Made by a program: the position numbers and the translations under genes. This document shows positions 7,790 through 16,529 of a DNA stretch of 59,003 nucleotides, one piece after another. The DNA comes from Streptomyces viridochromogenes DSM 40736 (lineage in GTDB: Bacteria > Actinomycetota > Actinomycetes > Streptomycetales > Streptomycetaceae), in contig NZ_GG657757.1 of NCBI RefSeq assembly GCF_000158955.1, positions 4,384,661 to 4,443,663 on the forward strand. The letters are read 5' to 3'. Every line of letters starts with the position of its first letter. The stretch's first letter is position 1. The notes under the pieces are model-generated. The model worked only from the letters and a program-made list of their open reading frames with translations. It was not told the origin of the DNA and made no database searches.

Positions 7790-8377
7790 TTAGAAGGGGG
7801 GCTCGTCCGAGTAGCCGCCGCCACCGCCGCCGGAGTTTCCACCCCAGCCGCCGCCACCGCCCTGCTGGCCACCGGCGGGAGCGCCGGTCGCCCACGGGTC
7901 GTCGGCGGGAGCGCCGCCCTGCTGGCCGCCACCGGGGCCGCCGCCCCAGCCGCCGCCACCCTGGCCACCGCCCTGGCCGCCACCGCCGCCGTAACCACCC
8001 TGGCCACCGCGACCAGTGGTCTTGGTGACCTTGGCCGTGGCGTTGCGCAGGCTGGCGCCGACTTCCTCGACGTCCAGCTCGTAGACCGTGCGCTTGACAC
8101 CCTCACGGTCCTCGTAGGACCGCTGCTTCAGCCGGCCCTGCACGATGACGCGCATGCCTCGCTGGAGCGACTCGGCGACGTTCTCCGCCGCCTGACGCCA
8201 GACCGAGCAGGTCAGGAAGAGGCTCTCGCCGTCCTTCCACTCGTTCGTCTGGCGGTCGAAGGTGCGGGGAGTGGACGCGACACGGAACTTCGCGACCGCC
8301 GCACCGGAAGGGGTGAAGCGCAGCTCGGGGTCGTCGACAAGATTGCCGACGACCGTGATGACGGTCTCGCCTGCCAT
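7790..8377 (-). CDS. ssb: single-stranded DNA-binding protein SsbA
   Basis: A 195-residue SSB. The OB-fold spans about residues 1-115 (MAGETVITVVGNLVDDPELR, then FLTCSVWRQAAENVAESL and KQRSYEDREG). A long Gly/Gln-rich disordered linker follows, and the acidic tip SDEPPF at the end recruits replication and repair partners. Its place between rpsF and rpsR marks it as the housekeeping SSB rather than the sporulation paralogue SsbB. Start ATG 8377 has a GAGGTT-type ribosome-binding site upstream. Confidence 0.97.
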   Translation of the reverse strand: MAGETVITVVGNLVDDPELRFTPSGAAVAKFRVASTPRTFDRQTNEWKDGESLFLTCSVWRQAAENVAESLQRGMRVIVQGRLKQRSYEDREGVKRTVYELDVEEVGASLRNATAKVTKTTGRGGQGGYGGGGGQGGGQGGGGWGGGPGGGQQGGAPADDPWATGAPAGGQQGGGGGWGGNSGGGGGGYSDEPPF

Positions 8378-8455
8378 GGGGGAACCTCTCGGCGGGTTTG
8401 CTGCTGGCTGCTTGTTGCTGCTACTCGAATCCCGGGATCAGCTGAGCGGGAGAGC

Positions 8456-8746
8456 TCAGTGGGTCTCGGGGCGGAGGACCTTGGTCCGGAGGACCGACTC
8501 GTTCAGGTTCATCTGGCGGTCGAGCTCCTTGACGACCGCAGGCTCGGCCTGCAGGTCGATGACCGAGTAGATGCCCTCGGGCTTCTTCTTGATCTCGTAC
8601 GCGAGACGACGACGGCCCCAGGTGTCGACCTTCTCGACCTTGCCGCCGCCATCACGGACGACGGAAAGGAAGTTCTCGATCAGCGGAGAGACAGCGCGCT
8701 CCTCGACATCGGGGTCGAGGATGACCATCACCTCGTAGTGACGCAT
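8456..8746 (-). CDS. rpsF: 30S ribosomal protein S6
   Basis: A 96-residue protein beginning MRHYEVMVILDPDVEE with the S6 ferredoxin-like fold and the conserved KVDTWGRRRLAYEIKKKPEG segment. S6 pairs with S18 on 16S rRNA, which fits the shared operon. ATG 8746 is chosen over longer frames because a strong GGAGG lies 8 bp upstream and the protein then has the standard length. It is the first gene of the operon. The 263 bp upstream of it contain the operon promoter region, which I could not resolve. Confidence 0.97.
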   Translation of the reverse strand: MRHYEVMVILDPDVEERAVSPLIENFLSVVRDGGGKVEKVDTWGRRRLAYEIKKKPEGIYSVIDLQAEPAVVKELDRQMNLNESVLRTKVLRPETH

Positions 8747-9009
8747 GTGGAACCCACCTCCTTTGGACTCAGCGGCCACGGTCGTTCCGTGGCAGGAGGG
8801 TTGTGATGCGTAGGCAACGGTATCGGCCACCACTGACAGTCGGGGTTCCGTCGAGAACGCCTCTGCCGTGACATGGGGAGACACCGGTGCGACGGTACAG
8901 AGTACCCGCACAGCGGCTTGCGGTTGAAATCCGGCCGCGAGGGCAGCCAATCTGTACACATCGGGTGTGTATGGCGCTACAGTGCGCCGACTCTCGCAGG
9001 AGGTGCCCT

Positions 9010-9327
9010 ATGGCACAGGCATTGCGACCCAACACCGCCGGCGGCCTCTTCGCCACGGACGGAAAGCCCCACCCCCTCCAGGCCACCTTTCTCGCGGTGA
9101 CTCTGGTGCTGGGCGTCACGTCGTTCATCTCGGCACTCGTCGACGACGACCTGCACCTGCTCAGCTCCTGGACCGGCCTGGTGGGCATTCTCACCGGGGC
9201 ATACGGCCAGTGGATCTCGGAGACGACCCGTGAGCGCTTCGGACTGATCCTCGGCCTCGGCGCAGCAGGTGTCGGGTTCTTCCTGGGCATGGCGCACGGC
9301 GGCCTGTTCGGCGGTCTCGTCGACTGA
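9010..9327 (+). CDS. small conserved membrane protein, function unknown
   Basis: A 105-residue protein with two or three hydrophobic helices (LQATFLAVTLVLGVTSFISA, a segment near SWTGLVGILTGAYGQW, and a C-terminal LILGLGAAGVGFFLG). ATG 9010 has AGGAGG at 8998-9003. I do not recognise a functional family. It occupies the SCO3905-like position between rpsF and femX in Streptomyces. Upstream, ACACA and TGTGT flank tcggg at 8956-8970, a possible weak operator. A GC hairpin follows it. Confidence 0.75.
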   Translation: MAQALRPNTAGGLFATDGKPHPLQATFLAVTLVLGVTSFISALVDDDLHLLSSWTGLVGILTGAYGQWISETTRERFGLILGLGAAGVGFFLGMAHGGLFGGLVD

Positions 9328-9361
9328 CGCCAGGGACACCTCACTCCTGAACATCGTGTGA

Positions 9362-9388
9362 CGCCCCGGCCGCCCACGGGCCGGGGCG
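9362..9388 (+). terminator. hairpin after the small membrane protein gene
   Basis: CGCCCCGGCC (9362-9371) pairs perfectly with GGCCGGGGCG (9379-9388) around a 7-nt loop. There is no U-run, as is common in Streptomyces. Confidence 0.6.
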
Positions 9389-9495
9389 AAGGTGCCGTAC
9401 GCCCAACCGGCGCGCTCCCAAGGCGCAGTAGGCTTCGCGCGAGAGCCGGAGCCCCTGACCCCATGGGGACACACCAGCCCGAGGAGCGCCCCGAA

Positions 9496-10617
9496 ATGAG
9501 CCTGACCCTGAGGACCATCAGCCGCGAGCAGCATCTGGCCTACATCCAGAGCCTGCCGTCCGCGAGCCACATGCAGGTCCCGGCCTGGGCTGATGTCAAG
9601 GCGGAATGGCGTTCCGAGAACCTTGGCTGGTTCGACGACAGGACCGGCGAGATGGTCGGCGCCGGCCTGGTCCTCTACCGGCAGCTGCCCAAGATCAAGC
9701 GCTACCTCGCCTACCTGCCCGAGGGCCCGGTCATCAACTGGTTCGCGCCGAATCTGCAGGACTGGATCGAGCCGATGCTGGCGCACCTGAAGCAGCAGGG
9801 TGCCTTCTCCGTGAAGATGGGGCCGCCGGTGATCATCCGGCGCTGGGAGGCCTCCTCCATCAAGCAGGGCATCCAGAACCCGGACGTCAAGCGCCTGCGC
9901 GACATCGAAGCCGATCACATCGAGCCGCGTGCTTTCGAGGTGGCCGACAAGCTGCGCCGCATGGGGTGGCAGCAGGGCGAGGACGGCGGGGCCGGCTTCG
10001 GCGACGTCCAGCCCCGCTATGTCTTCCAGGTGCCGCTGGCCAACCGCTCCCTCGAAGAGGTCCACAAGAACTTCAACCAGCTGTGGCGCCGCAACATCAA
10101 GAAAGCCGAGAAGGCCGGTGTCGAGGTCGTCCAGGGCGGCTACCAGGACCTCGAGGAATGGCAGCGGCTGTACGAGATCACGGCGGTGCGCGACCACTTC
10201 CGGCCGCGTCCGCTGTCGTACTTCCAGCGCATGTGGACGGCCCTCAACACCGAGGACCCCAACCGCATGCGGCTGTACTTCGCCCGTCACAACGGCGTGA
10301 ACCTGTCGGCGGCGACCATGCTGATCGTCGGCGGGCACGTCTGGTACTCCTACGGCGCCTCCGACAACATCGGCCGTGAGGTGCGGCCCTCGAACGCGAT
10401 GCAGTGGCGGATGCTGCGCGACGCCTACGCGCTCGGCGCCACCGCCTACGACCTGCGCGGCATCTCCGACTCGCTGGACGAGACCGACCACCTCTTCGGC
10501 CTGATCCAGTTCAAGGTGGGCACGGGCGGCCAGGCCGCCGAGTACCTCGGCGAGTGGGACTTCCCGCTGAACAAGCTGCTGCACAAGGCGCTCGACATCT
10601 ACATGTCGCGCCGCTGA
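9496..10617 (+). CDS. femX: FemX-type peptidoglycan aminoacyltransferase (Fem family)
   Basis: A 373-residue member of the FemAB/FemX family (two GNAT-like subdomains). Typical segments are SHMQVPAWADVKAEWR at the start, LWRRNIKKAEKAGVEV in the substrate-binding region, and WYSYGASDNIGREVRPSNAM followed by YDLRGISDSLDETDHLFGL near the end. In Streptomyces the protein at this locus adds the first glycine to the lysine/diaminopimelate side chain of lipid II using glycyl-tRNA. ATG 9496 has GAGGAG at 9481-9486. ATG 9463 is an in-frame alternative. A racemase-fold gene follows 98 bp later, so the two probably act in the same envelope pathway. The exact residue transferred is inferred from synteny. 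Confidence 0.85.
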   Translation: MSLTLRTISREQHLAYIQSLPSASHMQVPAWADVKAEWRSENLGWFDDRTGEMVGAGLVLYRQLPKIKRYLAYLPEGPVINWFAPNLQDWIEPMLAHLKQQGAFSVKMGPPVIIRRWEASSIKQGIQNPDVKRLRDIEADHIEPRAFEVADKLRRMGWQQGEDGGAGFGDVQPRYVFQVPLANRSLEEVHKNFNQLWRRNIKKAEKAGVEVVQGGYQDLEEWQRLYEITAVRDHFRPRPLSYFQRMWTALNTEDPNRMRLYFARHNGVNLSAATMLIVGGHVWYSYGASDNIGREVRPSNAMQWRMLRDAYALGATAYDLRGISDSLDETDHLFGLIQFKVGTGGQAAEYLGEWDFPLNKLLHKALDIYMSRR

Positions 10618-10715
10618 CGTCACGTTCAGTGCTTCCATACCTCTGACACGGCAACCACTGACACACGGCAACCGCTGAATACACCGCAACCACGAGAAAG
10701 GTTCCAGGTCCGGCC

Positions 10716-11747
10716 ATGGCGCTCACGCTCTACGTCGACACCGCGCGCTGGCGGGCGCACCACAAGCACGTGCAGGAGCAGTTCCCCGGTCTCGTGCCGG
10801 TCTGCAAGGGCAACGGCTACGGCTTCGGGCACGAGCGGCTGGCGGAGGAGGCCACGCGCCTGGGCTCGGACGTCCTCGCCGTCGGCACCACGTACGAGGC
10901 CGCCCGGATCAAGGACTGGTTCGGCGGTGACCTGCTGGTGCTGACGCCGTACCGGCGCGGCGAGGAGCCGGTGCCGCTGCCGGACCGGGTCATCCGCTCG
11001 GTCTCGTCGATAGACGGTGTGTACGGCCTCGTCGGTGCCCGTGTGGTGATCGAGGTGATGTCCTCGATGAAGCGGCACGGCATCAGCGAGCAGGACCTGC
11101 CCCAGCTGCACGCCGCCATCGAGAACGTCCGCCTGGAGGGCTTCGCCATCCACCTGCCGCTGGACCGCACCGACGGCTCGGACGCGGTCGAGGAGGTCAT
11201 CGGCTGGATGGACCGGCTGCGTGCGGCCCGGCTGCCGCTGCACACCATGTTCGTCAGCCACCTCAAGGCCGAGGAACTCGTCCGGCTCCAGCAGCAGTTC
11301 CCGCAGACCCGGTTCCGTGCCCGCATCGGCACACGCCTGTGGCTGGGGGACCACGAGGCCACCGAGTACCGCGGCGCGGTCCTGGACGTCTCGCGCGTCA
11401 CCAAGGGGGAGCGCTTCGGCTACCGGCAGCAGAAGGCGGCCTCCGACGGCTTCCTGGTGGTCGTGGCGGGCGGTACGTCGCACGGGGTGGGGCTGGAGGC
11501 CCCCAAGGCGCTGCACGGCGTCATGCCGCGTGCCAAGGGCGTCGCCCGTGCCGGCCTCGCGACGGTCAACCGGAACCTTTCTCCGTTCGTCTGGGGCGGT
11601 AAGCAGCGCTGGTTCGCCGAGCCGCCGCACATGCAGGTGTCGATCCTGTTCGTGCCCTCGGACGCGCCTGAGCCGAAGGTCGGCGAAGAACTGGTGGCCC
11701 ATCTGCGGCACACCACCACGCAGTTCGACCGCATCATGGACCGCTGA
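10716..11747 (+). CDS. alanine racemase-fold PLP protein
   Basis: A 343-residue protein with the N-terminal TIM-barrel of fold-type III PLP enzymes. The PLP lysine is Lys31 in PVCKGNGYGFG, matching the K-x-x-x-Y-G pattern of alanine racemases. The C-terminal part (GVARAGLATVNRNLSPFVWG) is diverged from the canonical Alr C-terminal domain with its catalytic tyrosine loop, so genuine racemization of alanine is uncertain. The gene follows femX and precedes envelope genes, which suggests a role in peptidoglycan amino-acid metabolism. Start ATG 10716 has GAAAGG upstream. Confidence 0.78.
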   Translation: MALTLYVDTARWRAHHKHVQEQFPGLVPVCKGNGYGFGHERLAEEATRLGSDVLAVGTTYEAARIKDWFGGDLLVLTPYRRGEEPVPLPDRVIRSVSSIDGVYGLVGARVVIEVMSSMKRHGISEQDLPQLHAAIENVRLEGFAIHLPLDRTDGSDAVEEVIGWMDRLRAARLPLHTMFVSHLKAEELVRLQQQFPQTRFRARIGTRLWLGDHEATEYRGAVLDVSRVTKGERFGYRQQKAASDGFLVVVAGGTSHGVGLEAPKALHGVMPRAKGVARAGLATVNRNLSPFVWGGKQRWFAEPPHMQVSILFVPSDAPEPKVGEELVAHLRHTTTQFDRIMDR

Positions 11748-11783
11748 GCGTCACGCGCACAGCACGTCGGCGCGACACAGCGA

Positions 11784-11817
11784 AAAGGCCGTACACGGTT
11801 CTCCGTGTACGGCCTTT
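11784..11817. terminator. bidirectional terminator between racemase-like and GT87 genes
   Basis: A perfect 15-bp stem AAAGGCCGTACACGG / CCGTGTACGGCCTTT with a TTCT loop. The A-run and T-run at the two ends allow termination in both directions, and the flanking genes converge here. Confidence 0.9.
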
Positions 11818-11851
11818 CGCGTCCCTTGGACGACCTCTCGGCGTCGTTCGC

Positions 11852-13351
11852 TCAGAGCGAACGACCTGTCGCGCCCTGCTTGCCCCACTCGACCGGAGGT
11901 CCGTCGAACTGGGCGACCTCGTGCCGCCGACGGGCAGCGGGACCGACGACGAAGACGTCCTCGGCGCCGTCGAGCACTCCGCCCGAGGGATCGTCGTCCC
12001 CGGACCTGCGCACCGGATCCCGCTCCGGCATGAAGATGTCCCGCACGATCATGACGCAGAGATACAGCGTGCCCAGCAGGTGCAGGCCGATGGCCCAGTG
12101 GTAACCGTCGGTGGGCAGTCCCTTGTGGGCGTCTCCACTGGTCGTGTACGCGAGGTACAGCCAGATGCCCAGGAAGTACGCCACCTCGCAGGTCTGCCAG
12201 ATCAGGAAGTCCCGCCACTTCGGCCGGGCGAGGGCGGCCAGGGGCACCAGCCACAGGACGTACTGCGGCGAGTAGACCTTGTTGGTGAGGATGAACGCCG
12301 CGACGATCAGGAAGGCGAGCTGGGCGAACCGCGGGCGCCGCGGGGCGGTCAGCCCGAGCACCGCGACAACCGCGCAGCACGCCAGCATCAGCAGTGTGGC
12401 GAGCGTGTTGACGGTGTCGGTGCTGAGCGGGTCGTCCGAGTTCTGGCCCAGGATCAGCCAGAAGGAACCGAAGTCCACGCCCCGCTCCTGGCTGAACGTG
12501 TAGAACTTCGACCAGCCCTCGAAGGCGAACAGCATGACCGGCCCGTTCACCACGATCCAGGCGGCGACCGCGCCTCCCAGGGCTGTCCCGAACTCACGCC
12601 ACTTGCCCGCCCGCCAGCACAGCACGAGCAGCGGCCCGAGGATCAGGAACGGATAGAGCTTGGCAGCCGTGGCGAGCCCCAGCAGAACGCCGAACGCGAG
12701 GGAGCGGCCACGCGACCACATCAGCATCGCCGCGGCCGTCAGAGCGACCGCCAGCAGGTCCCAGTTGATGGTCGCGGTCAGCGCGAAGGCAGGCGCGAGG
12801 GCGACCAGCAGTCCGTCCCAGGGACGCCGGGCATGGGTACGGGTCACGCAGACGGCGATGACGGCCGCACACGCCATGAGCATCCCGGCATTGACCATCC
12901 AGTACCACTGCTCCTGGTCCTGGATGGTGCCGCTGCCGGGCGTGAGCCATGAGGCGACCTCCATGAAGACACCGGTCAGCACCGGATACTCCAGGTACTG
13001 CATGTCACCGGGGAGCTTGTCGAAGTACGGCACGAGCCCGTCGGCGAATCCCCGCCCCTGGTAGAGGTGCGGGATGTCCGAGTAGCACGCATGCGTGTAC
13101 TGCGAGCTGGCACCGAAGAACCAGGCGCCGTTGTAGCAGGGCGCCTTCTGGACCAGTCCGAGGGCGAACATGCCGATCGCCACCAGCGCGATCACCCGCA
13201 CGGGAGTCCACCAGGACGCCCCGAGGAGGGCACGCCGCCCGAGCGGGCCACCGATCAGCTCGCTGCCGGCCGCGGCGACGCCGTCCTCCTGGGTCGGCCG
13301 CACCGGGTCCGGCTCGTGGACGCTCGTCTGCGTCGATTCTGCACTGGCCAT
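11852..13351 (-). CDS. GT87-family polyprenyl-phosphate mannosyltransferase-like membrane protein
   Basis: A 499-residue polytopic membrane protein with about ten hydrophobic segments. It has the C-type glycosyltransferase look of family GT87/DUF2029 (Pim/MptC-like): a first transmembrane segment (VRVIALVAIGMFALGLVQ), a large extracytoplasmic loop (FFGASSQYTHACYSDIPHLY), and later YPVLTGVFMEVASW and KLYPFLILGPLLVLCWR. Such enzymes transfer mannose from polyprenyl-phosphate-mannose to lipids or proteins outside the membrane. The acceptor here is unknown. ATG 13351 is chosen; ATG 13360 is the close alternative. The hydrophilic C-terminal tail is about 60 residues. Confidence 0.82.
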   Translation of the reverse strand: MASAESTQTSVHEPDPVRPTQEDGVAAAGSELIGGPLGRRALLGASWWTPVRVIALVAIGMFALGLVQKAPCYNGAWFFGASSQYTHACYSDIPHLYQGRGFADGLVPYFDKLPGDMQYLEYPVLTGVFMEVASWLTPGSGTIQDQEQWYWMVNAGMLMACAAVIAVCVTRTHARRPWDGLLVALAPAFALTATINWDLLAVALTAAAMLMWSRGRSLAFGVLLGLATAAKLYPFLILGPLLVLCWRAGKWREFGTALGGAVAAWIVVNGPVMLFAFEGWSKFYTFSQERGVDFGSFWLILGQNSDDPLSTDTVNTLATLLMLACCAVVAVLGLTAPRRPRFAQLAFLIVAAFILTNKVYSPQYVLWLVPLAALARPKWRDFLIWQTCEVAYFLGIWLYLAYTTSGDAHKGLPTDGYHWAIGLHLLGTLYLCVMIVRDIFMPERDPVRRSGDDDPSGGVLDGAEDVFVVGPAARRRHEVAQFDGPPVEWGKQGATGRSL

Positions 13352-13389
13352 GCCGCACATCCTGCCGTACGCGTCTGTCAAAACACCGA

Positions 13390-13419
13390 GGGCCGCCGCA
13401 CCAGGTGGTGCGGCGGCCC
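13390..13419 (-). terminator. hairpin downstream of the PBP gene
   Basis: GGGCCGCCGCACCA (13390-13403) pairs with TGGTGCGGCGGCCC (13406-13419), a 14-bp perfect stem. It separates the PBP gene from the GT87 gene on the same strand. Confidence 0.75.
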
Positions 13420-13421
13420 AT

Positions 13422-13435
13422 GTTTCACGTGAAAC
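13422..13435. other. parS: parS site (ParB-binding centromere)
   Basis: Perfect GTTTCACGTGAAAC between the PBP gene and its terminator. Confidence 0.95.
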
Positions 13436-13443
13436 ATCCTCGC

Positions 13444-13457
13444 GTTTCACGTGAAAC
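13444..13457. other. parS: parS site (ParB-binding centromere)
   Basis: Perfect GTTTCACGTGAAAC, 22 bp centre to centre from the previous copy. Confidence 0.95.
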
Positions 13458-13480
13458 ACCCAAGCCGGGCGATCGGTCGG

Positions 13481-16126
13481 CTATCCGCCGGGGCCTCCGA
13501 AGAGGCCTCCGTTGCCATTACCTCTGCTGTTACCGCCGTCCACGTTGGTCTCGGTCGGTGTGGGCGAGGAGGTCACCCCTCCGTCCGTGCCGCCGTTGTT
13601 CACGCCACCGTTGTCCGTGCCACCGTCTTTCTCGCAGCCGAAGAACCCGCAGGTGTCGGTCGGCGACGGCGACGGGGACGAGCTCTCGCTGGGCGTCGCG
13701 CTCGGCGACTCGGTCACGGTCTCGCTGGGCGTCGGCTTCGGCGTCGGCTTCGGCGTCGGAGCGCCCAGCTCGTCCTGGATCGTGCCGATCTTCTCGGCCG
13801 CCGGGAAGCCGAGGTCGGTCTCGCCCCTCAGCGCGGCCTTCATGTACTCGGTCCACACCTGGGTGGGAGTGTCACCACCGTGGATGGATTCCTCACCCGC
13901 CGTGCCGTTCATGGAGAGCAGCTTGGCGCTCTTGGGGTCCTCACGGAACATCGCGACCGAGGTCGACAGCTGCTGGGTGTAGCCGACGAACCAGGCCGAC
14001 TTGTTCTCGTCCGTGGTACCGGTCTTGCCGGCCGCCGTACGGCCCAGGGCCAGGGCGTTCTTACCCGTACCGTTCTGGACGACGTTCTCCAGAACGTTCG
14101 TGACGTTGTTCGCCACGTTCTCGGGCATCGCCTGCGTGATCCTCGGCTTCTCGAAGCCGGGAACCTCCCGCCCGTTGGACTTGACGCTCGTCACCGAGTA
14201 CGGAGCGGCCTGCTTGCCGGCGGCGGCGAAGGTCGCGTAGGCGTCGGCCATGCGGATCGCGCTGGGAGTCGACGTGCCGAGCGCGAACGACGGGTTGAGC
14301 GTGGCGAAGCTGGCGTCCAGGATGCCCGCCTTCTCGGCCACGTCCCGCACGTTCCTCATCCCCACGTCCATACCGAGCTGCACGAACGGGGTGTTGACGG
14401 ACTGCTCCATCGCCTTGCGCAAGGAGATGTAGCCCCAGGGGCGGTCGCTCTCGTTCTCCTGGAAGAACGGCGTGTTGTCCTTCTTCAGGACGTAGGAGCC
14501 GTCGTTGTTCCTGACCTTGAGGTGGTCGTTGCCGTTGTACTTGCTGAGCGGCGAGAGCGGGCCGTCACTCCGGTAGGTGCCGTGCTCCATGGCGGCGGCG
14601 AGCACGAACGGCTTCCAGGTCGAACCGACGGGGACACCGGCGGTGTCCGCGTTGTTGTTGAAGTGGCCGTTGTTGTAGCCGGCGCCGCCGTAGAGCGCGA
14701 CGATCGCGCCGTCCTTGGGCTTCACCGACGCCGCACCGAACTGGACGTGCTTGTCCAGCTCACGCTTCTCCGGGTCGAGCTTCTCCTTCTCGACCTTCTT
14801 GACCGCCTTGGACAGCGCTTCGACCTTGTCCTTCTGGAAGGTCGTCTTGATCTGGTAGCCGCCCTGGTCGAACTGCTTCTCCGTGATGTCGGAGTGGTTC
14901 AGGACGTACTTCTTGGCCGTGTCCGCCAGGTAGCCGATCTGGCCGCTCATGCCCTTGGTCGCCTTGCGTTCCTGAGGCATGGGGTACTTCTTGATGGCGT
15001 CCTGGTACTGCTTGTCCGTGATCCTCTTGTCGTTGTGCATCTGCTCGAGGATCCAGCCCCAACGGGCCTCGGAACGCTTGCGGTTGGCCTCGCGGGTCGC
15101 CGTGGGGTCGATGCCCTCGTTGCCCGCCGGGTCGTAGTAGGTCGGACCCTTGAGCAGCGCGGCCAGGACGGCGCACTCGCCCGGCGTGAGGTCCTTCGCT
15201 TCCTTGCCGTAGTAGGCCTGGGCGGCCGCCTGGATGCCGTAAGCGCCACGGCCGTAGTACGAGGTGTTCAGGTAGCCCTGGAGGATCTCCGGCTTGGAGA
15301 GCTTGGTGCCCACCTTGATGGAGATGAACATTTCCTTGAACTTACGGGTGACCGTCTGTTCCTGGCTCAGGTAGGTGTTCTTGACGAACTGCTGGGTGAT
15401 CGTAGAACCACCCTGCGTGTCGCCGCCCCGGGCCATGTTCGCCAGAGCCCGGGCGATACCCATGGGGTCGACGCCGGAGTCCTGGTAGAAGCTCTTGTTC
15501 TCGGCCGAGATCACGGCCCACTGCATGGCCTTGGGAATCCGGTCGATCGTGACGTTCTGCCGGTTCTGGCCGCTGCCCGACGCCACCATCTGGCTGCCGT
15601 CGGCCCAGTAGTAGACGTTGTTCTGCGACAGGGCCGCCGCGTTCTCCTCGTTGGGCACGCCCACCATGGCGTAGCCGATGCCCGCCACGGCCACCAGGCC
15701 GCCGAGGAAGCCGACGCACAGGCCGGACACGAGCTTCCAGGACGGCATCCAGCGGCGCCAGCCGTACTTGCCGGCCCGCGGGTAGTCGATCAGCCGCTTC
15801 TTGTCATACATGACCGCGCCGGCTTTGCCCCGTCCGGGCCCGTTCGGCCCGCCGGGAGCGGCGCGTCGGCCGCCACGGCCCGGTTCGGCCGCTCTGCGGC
15901 GGCCGCCCGCATTTCTCTGCGCCGCACGCCGGGCCTCGGCACGGCCGCCGTACGCACGCTCCTCACCCCCCGAGCCGTAGGAGTCCGACCCATAGGAGTC
16001 GGACGGAGACCCGGTGGCGCCTCGCGGTGCCGCGCGGCGGCCGGAGGACGAACCGGACTGGCCGCGTCGGGCCGCGGCACGTCCGCCTTCCTGCGGCTGC
16101 GGCGGTTTGCGACGGTGCTCGCTCAT
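13481..16126 (-). CDS. class A penicillin-binding protein (transglycosylase/transpeptidase)
   Basis: An 881-residue bifunctional PBP. A basic, disordered 130-residue cytoplasmic N terminus is followed by one membrane anchor (about 133-155). The GT51 glycosyltransferase domain (about 190-380) contains GGSTITQQFVKN at 239-250. The transpeptidase domain has SxxK at Ser502-Lys505 (GSTWKPF), SVN at 575-577 and KTG at 700-702. The GT51 catalytic segment reads AENKSFYQDSGVD, so the usual acidic residue after Glu209 is Asn. The C-terminal tail is rich in Pro/Ser/Thr and Gly/Asn. ATG 16126 has GAGGAG upstream; the longer frame lacks support. It corresponds to the SCO3901-type PBP that polymerises and cross-links peptidoglycan. 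Confidence 0.95.
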   Translation of the reverse strand: MSEHRRKPPQPQEGGRAAARRGQSGSSSGRRAAPRGATGSPSDSYGSDSYGSGGEERAYGGRAEARRAAQRNAGGRRRAAEPGRGGRRAAPGGPNGPGRGKAGAVMYDKKRLIDYPRAGKYGWRRWMPSWKLVSGLCVGFLGGLVAVAGIGYAMVGVPNEENAAALSQNNVYYWADGSQMVASGSGQNRQNVTIDRIPKAMQWAVISAENKSFYQDSGVDPMGIARALANMARGGDTQGGSTITQQFVKNTYLSQEQTVTRKFKEMFISIKVGTKLSKPEILQGYLNTSYYGRGAYGIQAAAQAYYGKEAKDLTPGECAVLAALLKGPTYYDPAGNEGIDPTATREANRKRSEARWGWILEQMHNDKRITDKQYQDAIKKYPMPQERKATKGMSGQIGYLADTAKKYVLNHSDITEKQFDQGGYQIKTTFQKDKVEALSKAVKKVEKEKLDPEKRELDKHVQFGAASVKPKDGAIVALYGGAGYNNGHFNNNADTAGVPVGSTWKPFVLAAAMEHGTYRSDGPLSPLSKYNGNDHLKVRNNDGSYVLKKDNTPFFQENESDRPWGYISLRKAMEQSVNTPFVQLGMDVGMRNVRDVAEKAGILDASFATLNPSFALGTSTPSAIRMADAYATFAAAGKQAAPYSVTSVKSNGREVPGFEKPRITQAMPENVANNVTNVLENVVQNGTGKNALALGRTAAGKTGTTDENKSAWFVGYTQQLSTSVAMFREDPKSAKLLSMNGTAGEESIHGGDTPTQVWTEYMKAALRGETDLGFPAAEKIGTIQDELGAPTPKPTPKPTPSETVTESPSATPSESSSPSPSPTDTCGFFGCEKDGGTDNGGVNNGGTDGGVTSSPTPTETNVDGGNSRGNGNGGLFGGPGG

Positions 16127-16443
16127 CGAACGACTACTCCTCGGGCAGGCGCACCCTTGCGCGCCTGGAAACGGCGGCTGGTTTCCGGTCCCCCCGAAGT
16201 ACGGATGCGGTCGGCTCCGCATTCATCGGTCCCGCGTGCACCCGTACTACACCGAAGACGACGACGCTCTCAGGCGTCACTCGGTTCCCGGCGATGGTCA
16301 TGGCGCACAGACTACGCACCGCCAAAACCTCCCGAGGACCGAAGTTCACCTCAAATCAGGCAACTCGTGTCCGATGAATCGGTGATGTGACCCCGTTCAC
16401 CACACCCCCTCTTGTCGCATCCGGAAGGCCGTTCTATCGTCGA

Positions 16444-16464
16444 GATGTATCGAGTCGATACATC
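16444..16464. promoter_or_regulatory. 21-bp palindrome upstream of padR-type gene
   Basis: Inverted repeat GATGTATCGA - G - TCGATACATC, perfect except for the unpaired centre. The ends form ATGT...ACAT, the pattern bound by PadR-family repressors. It lies 66 bp before the PadR gene in the 403-bp divergent gap between PBP and PadR. The rest of that gap shows nothing I can assign. Autoregulation is inferred. Confidence 0.6.
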
Positions 16465-16529
16465 CGCTCGACACATCGGTCCGAGACGTCGGTCCGGGGG
16501 ACGGGCACCGCGGCAGAGAGGAGGCGACG

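Noticed and set aside
13451..16390. Long open frame of 979 codons antisense to the PBP gene
   Set aside because: It is a GC-rich shadow: the opposite strand carries a complete class A PBP with all catalytic motifs, and the antisense frame has no recognisable domain.
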